Source of the DNA: Enoplosus armatus
Lineage: Eukaryota > Chordata > Actinopteri > Centrarchiformes > Enoplosidae
Assembly (NCBI RefSeq): GCF_043641665.1
Contig: NC_092193.1
Span: 6,414,001 to 6,478,000, forward strand
DNA length: 64,000 bases
Reading direction: 5' to 3'
Shown piece by piece: positions 23,901 to 36,153 of the stretch (within the stretch, counting starts at the first letter, position 1; each line of letters opens with the position of its first letter). Made by a program: the position numbers and the translations under genes. Under the pieces are notes generated by a model, which was given only the letters and a program-made list of their open reading frames with translations, was not told where the DNA came from and made no database searches.

Positions 23901-26900
23901 TGGCACATTTCCCAAAGGGGATCATTAAGCCTTCATCTTATCTATCTGTATATTATGTTGTTATCTCGTCAGCTTCAGAGAGGAGTCAAAACATTTGCAG
24001 CCCACTCTTTCCTGTCTTTTTGAATCTTAACAGTAAACCCCCAATTCACTTTGACACGAGATTGTAGGAAAACGTGGACGTGGTGCCGTTTGACGTCATA
24101 TACACATTACTGTAATTTTCGAAGGGACTTTGTAAAGCCTGCGATTTGGCTTGTGTTGTGTTTGAAGCCAGAATATCCAATTTGGCTGACCTAAAACCTG
24201 CCAATCAAAGCAAACACACCTCCAAATAAACCCTTATAAACCCCGTAATGGTCTTTATAATGGATATTCTATCTATTAAATCCCTACCTACACGTCTGGT
24301 GGAAAATAATATACTGACTTATTCTTTATGCACATAGGAAATAATCCAAGAAAAAACTATTTGCATGTAAGACAAAACTGATATTTTGATTGTTTCACTG
24401 ACAACCTCATGTCTTCCTGCTTAGCTCGGTCAATGTGTGTGCTCAGCTTTCACGACACCACTCCTCTAAGTCATTGGGGCTTTCCATTCAAGACAGCTGT
24501 GATCTAATATGAGTGACAAGCGGAGTAGTATTATCTCCAGGTGTATTCTGAGATGTTCTTTGATGTGAGGCAGCCTCCATTCTGTGCTCTGATCACAGTC
24601 ATCTCAAAACAGATTAGTCGGCATCCGTCACAAAGACAGTACAGAGGGAGCCTATGTGCTACAGCGGGGAAGGCAGAGCTGCAGAATAAGCTTCTTTACC
24701 ATTCAGAGGTGTGATTTGGAATAATCTGATATATTAAGAGCGAATAAAGCAGCGCTGTGGCTATTGTTTTATGATGCTGGAGACATCTAAATAGAAACAA
24801 GGTTATTCTGTGATCACGATCGAAGCAAACGTCTTGTCGGCTAAAGACACAACTCCACCATCACCATAGAATCAATGGGATGGACGTGCAATAACCCAAA
24901 AAACATGCTTGGAAACAAAGGGAAGGAAAAGCATGAGAGCTGAGATGGTTTGATGAGAGGATGGAGTAGGGGTAGAGACACACTAGAAATTATCACATGC
25001 ATATGGTGCCAAATTGGTAACGTCAACATGTTAGCTCATGCTTGAAGTGTTTTCAGCGTAATAGCTATAAATGTGGTCGATCCTACATAGAGTTATTGAC
25101 TGCATTTTTGGCATTTGCAGGTTGTACAAGTAAGTGTACAAAATGTGAAATATTTGGACTAGCTCATTGAGGTTCTGGGCACAACTAAAGCATAGATGCA
25201 CTGTGATAGGCATTTCAAAAAAATCTAACTTTGACAAGTCAACAGAGATGAAATCAGTGGAGGCAAATGAAAAATTCACACTCAGTAAAAATGCAGTAGC
25301 TCCCGCATTGATTTTCTTCTTTTCTGTCACAAGATGGGTTTGGCAGCTGTACAATCATTAAGGCAGTTTAGTTCATCATTTGATAAACAAACTCCTTAAA
25401 AGTCTTGCAGAAATGATGTCTGCAATAACATCTCAGTGGCAGGTTTATTTCGTGGGGGTGTAGCTGCATCTGCGTGCTTTCGTCAGAAGTCGTGCCAATG
25501 TGACATACAGTATGATGTGCTCATCGTGTGGAGATGCATTGGAGTGGCGTCCTCCGTTCCTCCAGCAGAGATTACAGTTGGGCCTCTGTAATAGCTCTGG
25601 GCAGGAGGAGGATGACATGGCTCTTTGCATGCAATGGAAAACAGCGTGTGGGTGAGAAGCATGGCACTAACATTACACAAAGTGGTTACTTACAGGTAGT
25701 AAGTGTAGGAGTGATAGGTTCTTCTGCCGATTGGGGTGGTGGTAGGATTTAAGCAGTGGAGGAGGGGAGGGGATGGAATGAAAAGGAAAGAAAAAGTAAA
25801 AATATATTAATGTTTGAAAAAAGAGTAGAAATGAACAAAATCAGATATGGTGGCATACGTGGAGGTAAACTAGTGATCATGAGGGCAAAGGTGATCGCTT
25901 GGAGTCATGTCATGCTTTGCAAGGGCGGGGGCCTCAGTACAGTACAGTAGAAACTCTCTAATTATATTGATATTGAGCTGAGTCTACAGCATGTGATGGC
26001 AAAGCAGAGGCAGCCATTCTGTCACTAAAACCCCCCTTTCATGAACACGTAATTTTATACACCTATAAGAAATTACCATATCTGACCTCCAAGGCTGGAA
26101 CTTAATGAGTGGTTTGAATGTCTAAACACAACTCCGATTCCCTGTTGGTAACAGCAAATTACACAAAATTCAACCAATGAAGTCATCTCCATCTCTGGTT
26201 TGATTAAGGCTAATTGAGAACAATTCCATTACTGTGTGCTGATTTTCACACCCACCCACTGATCGCTGTGCTACACAGACAGGGCCTGCTGTAGAAAATG
26301 AAGAATCTTATATTACTGTCAAAAATAAACATGGAACATAGTGATTATATTAGTACACAACTATACCTTCCCACTCAGCTTCATCTACTCCATCTACTGC
26401 GCTGACATTTACTCTTTAATTCAAGACAAGCTATCTAACATTGAAGGAGAAAGTACGTTAAAGTACAACTAATACATACATATACGTTTTGCGGGGAAAT
26501 GTATTTCTTCTTTCCTCCCGCTTAACAATTGAAATATTAAAGGAAACCAACTTGTGAAGAGATCTCTGCAGAAACTGACACCGTGTTATTTTAAGCCTTG
26601 GATGTGGACAAAGGGGGGTTGATATTTGCTGAGCTTTAGGTCCCCTGATTGCTGGGATATGTACAGAGGACCTCTCTCCAGTAAGGGGTCCTGGGATAAT
26701 GTAAACTTAGCCTTCAGCTATGCGGCCATCCTCTTTCCTTTTGAGCCTTTCATCATATTTTCTTTCTTATCTCCTCCCCGCCTCTCTCCATACCACGAGC
26801 CTCAAAAACATTTTTCCTATTCCCATTCCAATGTCATTGAAGCGCTGAGCATTTGTTTGAGGGTGCCGTGGAAACGGATTAATTTTTCATGGCACACTGT

Positions 26901-27106
26901 ATCTCATGGCTGTAAACAGCCTTAATGGGGCGTATCAACATAATCAAATTAATTATTTACTACGACACTGACAATACTACCGTTTGAGGGAGAAATATAC
27001 AAAATGATAAAACAGAAACTACTTATTTGTGAGCACTCAGCAACTAAGTTCAACTTCTTCCACAAATCTGAAGTAGTATTTCAACGAGTAAGAAAGAAAA
27101 GCTTAC
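17933..27106 (-). other. ptprm intron E8-E9 (9,174 bp)
   Basis: No exon was recognised. It contains a probable dispersed repeat near 22085-22315 and short A/T runs. The 19000-19400 stretch is less repetitive and moderately GC-rich, with no supported feature. Confidence 0.85.
22085..22315 (+). repeat. probable dispersed repeat fragment
   Basis: CATCCAGCAGACACAGAGCA, ACAACTTGACAAATGTAAGT, CACCAACTCCAGAGAGAAAT and CTAGTTGCTAACTTTGTG occur in this order in a repeat recalled from percomorph genomes. Ends and family were not determined. Confidence 0.5.
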
Positions 27107-27242
27107 CTTTTCTTCATGAGGAGTACCACTCCTAAGAAAATGATGACGAAGAGGAGGATGCCAGCGATGACCCCAGCGATCTTCACCGTGTGATCCGTTT
27201 GTTTCTCCGGCTCCACGGCGTCGGGTTTGTGAGTGGCTGCTC
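27107..27242 (-). CDS. ptprm: ptprm exon E8: transmembrane helix
   Basis: This 136-bp exon (phase 1 to phase 2) has acceptor GTTTTTCAG and donor AG|GTAAGC. It encodes the stalk [20 protein letters not shown], then [20 protein letters not shown] and LLMKKR. The run from IAGVIAG to VVLLM is a single hydrophobic membrane-spanning helix of about 23 residues, followed by the positively charged stop-transfer MKKRKLAKKRK completed by E9. The [14 protein letters not shown] sequence just outside the membrane is characteristic of R2B phosphatases. Family knowledge: ADAM-type shedding and later intramembrane cleavage act in this region. Next in the transcript is a 9.2-kb intron. Confidence 0.96.
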
Positions 27243-29602
27243 CTGAAAAACATCACAATCCATAAAGATCAAACAAAGAAAGTGCAATTAATTGGGCAGA
27301 CTGAGAATCAGATTTAATGATCATTTGCTTTTGTTATACATGAACCAAAGACACATCCATACTTCTAGTATTTCCTCTCATTGATTTGACTGTGTGGAGG
27401 ACTGATTAATCAATACACTGAGATTCTGTGGCATTCTGTGGACCATAAATATCAATATACATTAATTGGCTTAGAGTAATGTTTATTTTGAAAGTAAGAG
27501 ACTTCCTATTGTCCTGAAGACTCCACCTTTAGCTCCGTCCTTAGTGGACATCAGCGCTCTGTGGATCAAGCTGCACTGAGAGAGATAAGTGCGCACCATC
27601 TTTACCCTTGGTTAATCATGTTTGGGGCAAATGGTTGCCGGGCTGTAGAAAAATGTAGGATGCGGGGCGGGAAAGATAATACCCAAGAAGATAAAAAAGC
27701 CTGAAATAACCAAAACATTAAATATCAGCTCGGGAGGAGATAGCCAACAACGAGAGACACAAAGAGAGAGGGAGAGGGAAAAAAAAGCCACTTGTTTTAA
27801 CAGCATCTGCTCCCTGGAACGTGATAAGAAGCACTCCGAGGAAAGCAACGCTGCTGGAATGACAACTGTCCACCTGAACAACACCATTATTCCTTGTCAC
27901 CGAGGGTAAATTTAGAATGATAAATTGTTATGTCAGACTAATCTGTTAGAGCGGGCTTCCTTCTCTCCTCAGCGTTGCCATTTTCTCTCCCTATCAAAAA
28001 GGTAAATATCTATCCCACGCTGGTTGTGACATATTGTTCTTTCAACAGCCGGGCCTTTATTTAGATGTAAGTTTTTTAAGGCAGAGCTGCGGAGGATTTC
28101 AAGACTGGTGACATATTAACAATCACGTCTGGACTGATGGAGCTGATTTTGAGCTTTGAGTGCTGTATGTTCGCTGCCACAACTCGATGTCCTTCCGTTC
28201 GAGCCTGAGAGAATCTGAGATTCACACACAAGTAGAAGCTGAGCAGAATTTTAACTGAACTTTAACTTAATTGAAAATTCTCCAGATCTTCACGTTGAGC
28301 ACTTCAGCATCCTTTTGTGTGTTTACAGTTGTCACAACTGCAGCAACCAACTCTTAATCTCCAAGAAATAATGAGAAATATTCATGAAAGGGGATTATCT
28401 CCTGCCAAAAATCTCCAACACTGACACATCAAATGACAATCACACCTCAAACAGGTCTTTCATGTCCGGTAACGCTGAGAAGATGAAGGTAGAAGACGAT
28501 GTCTGCCAAACTTTGATTTAATCACACTGATTCTATGCAAATAGCAGGACAATAAACAAAACCACACACATGCAATAATCCACTTGTTTGTTTTTCCTGT
28601 TGAGGAAATCGTCCGTAGGGCCGCCACATTAAACAGGTAGTGTGTTAAACCAAGTTGAGGTTCAGAGAATGTGCAGAAAGCTACGGGTCTGACCTGTTAG
28701 TTGGTTGTCACCGGCCGCCGGGGCGATGCGGATGTAGGGGGTTGTGAGCTGAGTCACGAGTATGGCGGCTGAGTAGAGTCAGTGGATCCAGGATTGCATG
28801 CAGTCGAGAGAGACAGGGAGAGAGAGAAAGAGGCCACACTGAAGCAGAAAACAGCCACACCAACGGTTCCCACCATCATGCAACATTGAGCCAGAGAAAG
28901 ACACCCAGTACAGTATTAGAAAGCATTTCACAATTTGTTCTGCCAGGTTAGCAACAGCAATCATGTCACACAGGTTCATATCTTTGTGAGCCTAGTGCAT
29001 TTAAATGTATTCCTTCAGGTGATAAATTGCTCATATGATCCTTCTTCTACTTCTTTTGCTTCAGCCTATTATTGAGCCATGTAGATGGAGATATCTGGAA
29101 CTCCACAAGAAATCCATAGCAGAGCTGCATGCAAACTCCACGATGTACAAGATTGTCGGGGCATGTGACAGGACCTCCCACGGCCCAGAACGGAGTGTGA
29201 CTAGGGCTCCCTCCGGCCTGATCAATTCTGCTCCTGGATCAATGGCGCTTAGACTTCATCACCTTTAATGTGTGGAGCAGGATGTACAGGCAGCATAGCT
29301 AAGTACCTACAGACCTCATTGGGCACACAGGCTGCCTCCCAGTCATGGAAAAACACATGTTCTTGGTCAATGTATTGAATGTGTGAAGACCATATCATAA
29401 AGTATTGTCTTTGAGACACTTAAAAGGGTAAAACATTAAAGCTGAGAAACTTAAGGAAGATGTGATTATCAGTTTTTATCAATTTCAGGGACTTTCATTT
29501 AAAACCTGTTAATTTTATTAGTTCTCAGAAATCATATGCAAGGGATGTTAGGAACTGCGTAAAAGGAAACATCCTCATTCACACAATCTGATCAATTCCT
29601 AC
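27243..29602 (-). other. ptprm intron E7-E8 (2,360 bp), containing the candidate 75-nt exon
   Basis: The candidate cassette at 28694-28768 has a CT tract upstream, seen as GA-rich DNA at 28805-28835 on the plus strand. Nothing else is recognised. Confidence 0.8.
28694..28768 (-). CDS. ptprm: candidate alternative 75-nt exon, extracellular juxtamembrane stalk of ptprm
   Basis: This 75-nt open segment lies in the E7-E8 intron and runs phase 1 to phase 1, so it can be included or skipped without frame change. The sense strand upstream has a long CT tract (CTCTTTCTCTCTCTCCC), a branch-point-like CACTGACT and a CTACTCAG acceptor. The downstream end is CAG|GTCAGA. It would insert 25 residues reading AAILVTQLTTPYIRI then APAAGDNQLT before the GAATHKPD stalk. 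From memory, mammalian PTPRT has an alternatively spliced segment of about 19 residues at the same place, which supports the position but not the sequence. Its use is inferred from splice signals only. It could instead be a chance open segment. Confidence 0.58.
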
Positions 29603-29639
29603 CTTTGGTGGCCACTCGCACACAGTCGATTTTGGTCTC
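29603..29639 (-). CDS. ptprm: ptprm exon E7: end of FN3 domain 4 (37-bp exon)
   Basis: This is a very short exon, too small for an ORF scan. It was located by frame and by the conserved string ETKIDCVRVATK, which follows the ...ANG end of E6 in R2B phosphatases. The acceptor is TGTTTGCACAG and the donor G|GTAGGA, running phase 0 to phase 1. It forms the last strand of FN3-4 and leads into the extracellular juxtamembrane stalk. Two routes onward are possible: directly to the transmembrane exon E8, or through the candidate 75-nt exon at 28694-28768. Both keep the frame. Confidence 0.93.
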
Positions 29640-32237
29640 CTGTGCAAACAGATGAATTAACGGAAGAAAAGGGGAAAAGGAAGGAAGAAAAAGAAGAGAA
29701 TCAGAGATTATTATGGCACACATGCACAGACATGGGACACACACTTACAGAAGCAACAACACCTATCTAAGAACCCATGGTTACAACAAAACAGCTCGGC
29801 CAGTTCCACGCTGTCCCCTATCATCTGTTGAGCTCAATGACTGTGACACAAAACGCAGTTAGGCGAGAGGGCCTACAGCACAGATTAGTGGTGCTGAGCT
29901 GCTGATTTGTCAGCCAACAGCGATCTGTCGACAACCTGCGGCTCAAGGTGGTCAGCCACTGTGGAGAAACCAGAGCCCTGTGACAAGCGACACCAACCCA
30001 GCATGCAGGGCTCCAAAATGACACGTCAGGGAGCCTTTCTGAATATGTAATAGAGTTTCAGCACTGACAACAGCCTTCAACAGCATAAAAAAGAAAAACA
30101 CTGCTCTCGCTGTTGGCAGAAAAGTTTGTTGTCAACAATGGTCTGGTGAACAGGAAAAGGGACACAGACAGGAACAGGGAGGCAATGAGTAATACAGCAC
30201 AAAAGACATGAGTGCTGTGTCCCTGTGTTTGACCTAGCCAAGCTGTCCAATGAGCAATGGGCACACATGGGAGAGACGCTGCATTTAGAGGCCACGAGAG
30301 GCATAATGAAGAGAAGAGAGAAGGAGGAAAAAACATTAATGTTCATGTGATCCTGGGTTCATGTGTATTCACATTACTGCAGCTTTTAAGCTGTCAGATG
30401 GTCCTTTTGTTAAAGGCAACATAACAGGAAGTTATATTAGATTTTTATTTGAATAGAACACTAGGTATGGATGGCACTCACCTTCCCTAAGTGCTAATTT
30501 TGTTTAAGAGGCACAAACAAATCACTCCAACATCATTAGACAATAATTAAAGCTTGCAGTACAATCCATTGACAGTGATGGCTTAATGAAAGAGAGTGCA
30601 TTTGGCCACTGTAAATGAAAACATTGAATATAAAAATAATGTCAGAAATGTCCCCATCACGGAGACAGAGCTTTATTCTGTGTCAGCAAGGGACGCTTTC
30701 ATTTTGTTTGTTCAAGGGAGAGCACCATCAGCCAATTGATAACGCTCACCGATTCGCCCTGGAAAGTTTCAGTCCGCCAATGCTTTACTCTCAAGAGCAA
30801 ACTCGCTAATTGGATTCAGCCCTGCTGCACGTGTTATTTCTATTGCCTCCTTAAAGACGTGCTGGTGTTTCTCAAGGAGGCTGTTTACGGTGATTCTCAT
30901 TCAGGACCACAATCAGTGGGGCTCTTGAAGTCGCCATTGAGCTGTCTGCCGCGTCTCCGTGGAGGGAGGGCCCCGCCAAGTGCCACTTGATGACAGAGGC
31001 TGCGACCTGTACGATCGGTAACCCCCATTGTTGTTGCCTGCCTCCCACACTTAACCGCTGCTGGGAAGACTGCCTCTCTTAAATGCAGCTGATCAAAGGC
31101 CTGTTTGGCATTTGGCGTAAAGCTCCATTGGAAGAGGCAGGAGAACAGGGCAACAGTAATGGAGGGAGAGAGCATGTCACCGCATTGAGGTACGCATTCC
31201 GCGCTTGACCCCGCTGTAGCCTATTAAGAGTGCAGACAGTGCTGTTGGTGCACCGCACCAGAGTACTGACACATCTAGCAGAGGCCAAATGCAATTGTGC
31301 TGCTGCGTGCATGTGTCTGCCTATGTGAGCAGCTCCTGTGTTGCGACAGGGACCACTTCAGTCCCTCTCAGTCACCAAGTCCATCAATCTCGTCAGTCAA
31401 CCTTTCATTCCCATTAAACCCACCATAATATTTAGCATTGTTTCATGTTCTCTTTCAGTGGATATGCACATGGTTTAAAAAGAGAGGCGTGGTTTGACAA
31501 AGAAGAATGTTACAGGAAGTCCTCTATAAAATTTTTTTTAACTTTCACAACCAAAGTATGCAAATGAGATGTTCTCATGACTATGCTAAATTCATTATAA
31601 GACATGCTATCAAACAAAATGTCAACCTGGCACGCAACACACAACATGTACTCTAAAGGAAGTTAGACTCATACGTGTTATTGTATGCTTGTCTTTATCA
31701 TCTTTGTTATTATTCTTTAGTTATTAGCAGTGGAAGAAGTAATAAGATCCTTTACTTAAGTACTAATATCACAATGTAAAGATAACTCCATCACAACTAA
31801 AAGTCCTGCATTTAAAATGTTACTTAAGTATTACTTAAAAGTATTATCAACAAAATGCAGTGACAGTAACAAAAGTTTTTTTTATACTCTCCATAATGAG
31901 TCAAAATTACTCATTATGTTGGGTATTTTAATCAATATATATATATAAACAATATATCATATTTTATGATTATGCAACTGATCAAATTTTGCATTTAAAA
32001 TCTGAAAAGTAACTATTAACAACTGCCAAATAAATGCAGTGGAGTAAAAAGTACAATGTTCCCTCTGAGATGTTGTGGAGTAGAGGTGTAAAGTAACATA
32101 AAATACTGAAGTGAAGCACCTCAACATTGGTTATAAAGAGAACAGGGACTGGACAGATTGTTAAAAAAATATCTCATTTGGAAACACAACAGTGACTGAA
32201 ATTGCATGAATAAACTAAAAACTTATGAAAGACCCAC
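29640..32237 (-). other. ptprm intron E6-E7 (2,598 bp)
   Basis: It contains one near-complete dispersed repeat (31727-32135) whose right end lies about 100 bp past the E6 donor in the sense direction. No exon was seen. Confidence 0.85.
31727..32135 (+). repeat. percomorph-type dispersed repeat, longer copy
   Basis: It starts AGTGGAAGAAGTAATAAGAT, passes AAAAGTCCTGCATTTAAAAT and ATAATGAGTCAAAAT, and ends with AAATGCAGTGGAGTAAAAAG, TACAATGTTCCCTCTGAGAT and GGAGTAGAGGTGTAAAGTA. The same motif order occurs at 36154-36550, showing a dispersed family. The class of element is uncertain. Confidence 0.75.
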
Positions 32238-32511
32238 CCCGTTGGCTGTGCTGACAGCCTGGTAGTAGATGCTGTAGCTTTTCTGAGGCAGCAGAGGGGC
32301 GTTCCAGTAGCCGTTGTAGGTCTTGTTGTCCCCCACAGTGAAGGGCTGGGGCGAGTGGATGCCGGCGGCGGGGAACTGAGCAGTGAAGTAATACTGGGAG
32401 TTTAGGAGCGTGGCGTTTTGGAAGTGAATGGGAACTGGGTAGCAGCGCAGGATTTCTGCTGTCCCTCGCGCTCTGCGTGGACGTTCCTCCTCCACCACCA
32501 CCTGGTACGCA
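32238..32511 (-). CDS. ptprm: ptprm exon E6: FN3 domain 4, main part
   Basis: This 274-bp exon starts after TGTTTGCAG, its first T completing Ser, then AYQVVVEEERPRRARG. It ends ...STANG at a codon boundary before GTGGGT. It carries the R2B features of FN3-4: the dibasic RPRR stretch, CYPVPIHFQNATLLN, the YYFTAQFP strand and FTVGDNKTYNGYWN. Family knowledge: R2B receptors are cut within FN3-4 by furin-type convertases at an RX(K/R)R-like site, leaving two non-covalently associated chains. The RPRR here fits such a site by inference. N-glycosylation sequons are NATL and NKTY. Confidence 0.96.
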
Positions 32512-34071
32512 CTGCAAACACAGGACAAAAACAGAATGAACAGACTCCAACGGGCCAAAGGGGCGCTTGCAGAACACTGTTGGCCATTTTGCCTGTTAGT
32601 ATTATGAAGTGTAAAAATGGCTTCTTTATGAATGGCACAGAAATGCATGTTCAAAGCTCCAAATCTCTGAGTACGCCAAGTCTCTAGAAATTATTCTTTA
32701 TTTAGACGTGAGATAGAAGAGATTTTTTGAACAGATAATACATTTCTCATCCAGCCGTTTCAGATTTGCTCATTAAAAGTCTCAGATCTAAGTGCTATGA
32801 TATCGTGCACGATCATGTATATGAGCTCGTCTCAGGATACATTACTAATACATGACTTTTCAACACAACATCTTTGTGCATGAAGTCAATAGAAACTGAG
32901 AAGAACTTTTACCATCTAGAAAAGATCCGAAAACATTTTGAAACCTTTTTTGTGATTTCTTTTGGGGAATACAAGTTAGTGAACGAGCTGCAGGCTTAAA
33001 GCTAGAATTCATTAGCTTAAACATGGTGCTATACAAAGGGTCAAGCAGTTATAGGAAGAGTTAGAGCGGGAAACTTTTACCAATAATATCACTTTGTCGA
33101 CAAAAGTACAGAGTAAAAAGAAAGAAACTGTGTTATTTTCTAAGTAAAAGTAAAAAATGGATTAAAGAGTTGAGTAGTAGAAAATACTTAAGGAAGTGTA
33201 CTCACATTAATGTGCATTTTTAACAACTTTCATCAAATGACCAAATAAGAACTCCATAACAAATTCCCGTGTTTATCTAAGTGACAGGATAGACTCAAAA
33301 ATACAATGCAAGATAAATGAGCAGTGACACAGGATAGGGCCTGACGTCATTTGCATTTTCATTATTCAACAACTGAAAAGGTTAACGGCTCTTTCCATTT
33401 CCTCTCCATCTGAGCCTTGTGTTTAGCTAGATCAAAACTGCAGCCCTGTGTGCCTCTGACAGAGATGACATTGTCTCTGAGCCGGCCACTTAGCTTGAGG
33501 GGGAGACTGACTGTCTTATAGACGTTCATGTTAGTATGCATCTCGCGTCCACTTGTTAAATCTATTGAGTCGCTGAGTGACAAAGAGTCTGTTTACAGCT
33601 GCCACGGAGAATAACCAGCCATGATTGGGGGACTAGCGTTCCATTTCCAAAAGAGTCATGCAAACAACAAATTATTATTACAGAAGATGGAGCAAAGCGA
33701 CACTGCTCAATGAATGAATGTGTGAGAAAATGTATGAATGAATGAATACTGTGATGTGCTCTGGTTCTCTAGTTCTGGAGGGCAGAATTCTGATTTTAGC
33801 ACCTTTTTTTCACAATTGGATGACATGTTAACAAATAAAAAAATGATGAATGAATAAGTTCGACACTGTTGAACTGAATTTTTTACTATTACTAGTACGA
33901 TACCCACATGGTGATCTTAATATGCAGACTAGTTATGCCTTTCATTTTAAATCCAATTTTGCGAGGGAAGACTTAGTTACTGCTACTACATGTACCTTTT
34001 GCTGGGTTTGCTTAAACCAGCAGGGAAAGACGAAGTTAGGTGACGTTTCTTTTCTTCAGTACGCCGGGCGC

Positions 34072-34250
34072 ATTTACACCTGGCTGGCTGAGAACCGATC
34101 ACAACACGAGCCAGACCACTTCCAGACGTGGTCTGGCCAATCCAGTGCATTCCTGATCACAACGCATTCTGCACGCAGTCACATCTTGTGTTAACATGCG
34201 TTTTTTTTCCTCATCCAGAGACAGATCGCATGTTAACTCCAGGTGTAAAT
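34072..34250. mobile_element. MITE-like element with 12-bp terminal inverted repeats
   Basis: ATTTACACCTGG at 34072-34083 and its exact reverse complement CCAGGTGTAAAT at 34239-34250 bound a 179-bp segment with no coding capacity. Inside are GAACCGATCACAACACG and TGTTAACATGCG, resembling a dispersed fish repeat from memory. No clear target-site duplication was seen, so the class is not assigned. Confidence 0.6.
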
Positions 34251-36153
34251 AGGCTACAAATATAAACAGAAGGTTTGTTTACTTACAGGAAAATTCCACA
34301 GGGCACTTTTTAAATGTCATCTTGGCTCATCCCTCACTTTTACAAGATATCAATAATGTTTACAGTATGGTAATTCCCCTTGTACAAAGAAACAAACTGT
34401 GCTGATCACAGATTAGATTGATTAGAATTGAATATGAATAAATAAAAAGATAATAAATAACGTATATTGCTCTCTTCATGAGTTTGCTGTCTTAAAACGG
34501 TTTGCCAATTTTTACATCTATTTTGCAACAACCCTTGCAATCATTGCGAAGCATTTGTATCTGTCTAATCATCCATTGAACTGCACCATGCCATATAAAA
34601 CCTGGCAGGATGTAGGGCTTGGATGACCCCGAACATTTTCCCTTAGCCCATGTTATTAGAACAACAAGTAGAAAAAATATCTCTGTCAAAAAAATCTGCA
34701 CTGTAGTGGCTGTTCTCTTAAGCTGTATAGTCAAAGTACAAACAGCACTGGAGATGATCAATTGTTCCCCGCGGTTGGTACTGGATGATTAAGTGTCCCC
34801 TTGTGTGTACAGCATGTGCTCTTTAACCCTACAGTTTATCATAAGGTGCTTGCAGTGTCATTAGAAAATCCCCCTCTGCTCTTGGTGGGTGTGTCCCAAT
34901 TCCTCAGAGCTCTTCTATTTAGTGCTGGGTTGGGAGGTGATGAAATATCTAATCCTGCTGAGAGTCTGCAGGAGAAATCAGCCTTTAATTACTGTCCCCT
35001 ATTGAGAGCAGAGGTCAAAGGGCAGGTGGAGAAGCTACATGGGAGCCCCTTAAGTAGCTGCAGAGCGGCAGAGAAATGAGTGATCAGCCAAAACACTGTA
35101 GATGTGATGTGAGCTATGATGGGATGATTATGTAAGTATATAAAATTATATCTGCTGTCAATCATATTACAGCACCCATCACCAGAACAATAGCTATTGT
35201 TTCATGATATATCCTAAGAAAGGCTTCCCATGTCTTTATTGTTATTTTAGAAATCAGCTACGCCCCGCACAAATTATGGCCACAATAACTCTCTTTGTTT
35301 TCGCTTTGCTGTAGCAATACACACTTGCTTGCATGCCCATATTGGTACTTTATATTCCAAATCAATCTGCAGATAGCGAAATAAAAACAAACGCTGGCTG
35401 CGCCCCGGGTGGCTCCTCATGATATGATGATGTGGCTGTGCCATGACCTAATGATAGACACAGTGTGAACAGGACTTCCTTTCCTCAGGCAAAATATCAA
35501 GTGCCAAGGGCTATGAGGCTCCAGGGGTAAGATCTCTTGTAATGTGGAAATATAAACCGCTGCTTCTCTTCCATGAGAATATTCACTGCAGCAGGAAACT
35601 AAGAACTAGCTCACAATAAATTTGCAATTTAGTGAAAATGTTTTGTTAATCTTTGTAAGTGATTGCGGCAATAATACCCACGTTACTGGTTTCACTTAAA
35701 TTATATTTCAGGGGTAACTTCCTGCATGCTTATAAAATATTTAAAGAAGCACCCTTTCTTGGTGTTAGGGTTAAAATACACTATTTTCACCTCAACTGCT
35801 TATAAAATGTAAAGCTGACTCAAGAGTTTAATGTCGGCGATTAAAAAATGCAATGATTCCTTTTTTCAGTAATTACTGCTGTCATGTCAATGTGCCTCTG
35901 AGCAGCTGACACCTTGTCACCTCATGCTGACTTCACAATTTACATTATGAGTCATTTTGACAGACCAGAATCATTTAGTCATATTCTTGATTTAGTACGA
36001 CATGAATGAGCAAAGGAAAAACAACAAACAACAGAGAACAACAGTAGCTTGATTGCAGGAACAAAAAATCCTTTATAGCTGATGTTTCATTTGATCTGAC
36101 GCCAACCAGAAAATTGTAAGTTACTTGCACTCATATTGAAGATGATTATCCAA

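Noticed and set aside
28694..28748. Shorter 55-nt version of the cassette exon using the inner CAG acceptor
   Set aside because: Its length is not a multiple of three and joining E7 to E8 through it breaks the frame. The 75-nt version fits both phases and has the better branch point.
33085..33205. Possible further fragment of the AAGTAAAAGTA-type repeat
   Set aside because: Similarity is limited to short A/T-rich words, not enough to call a copy.
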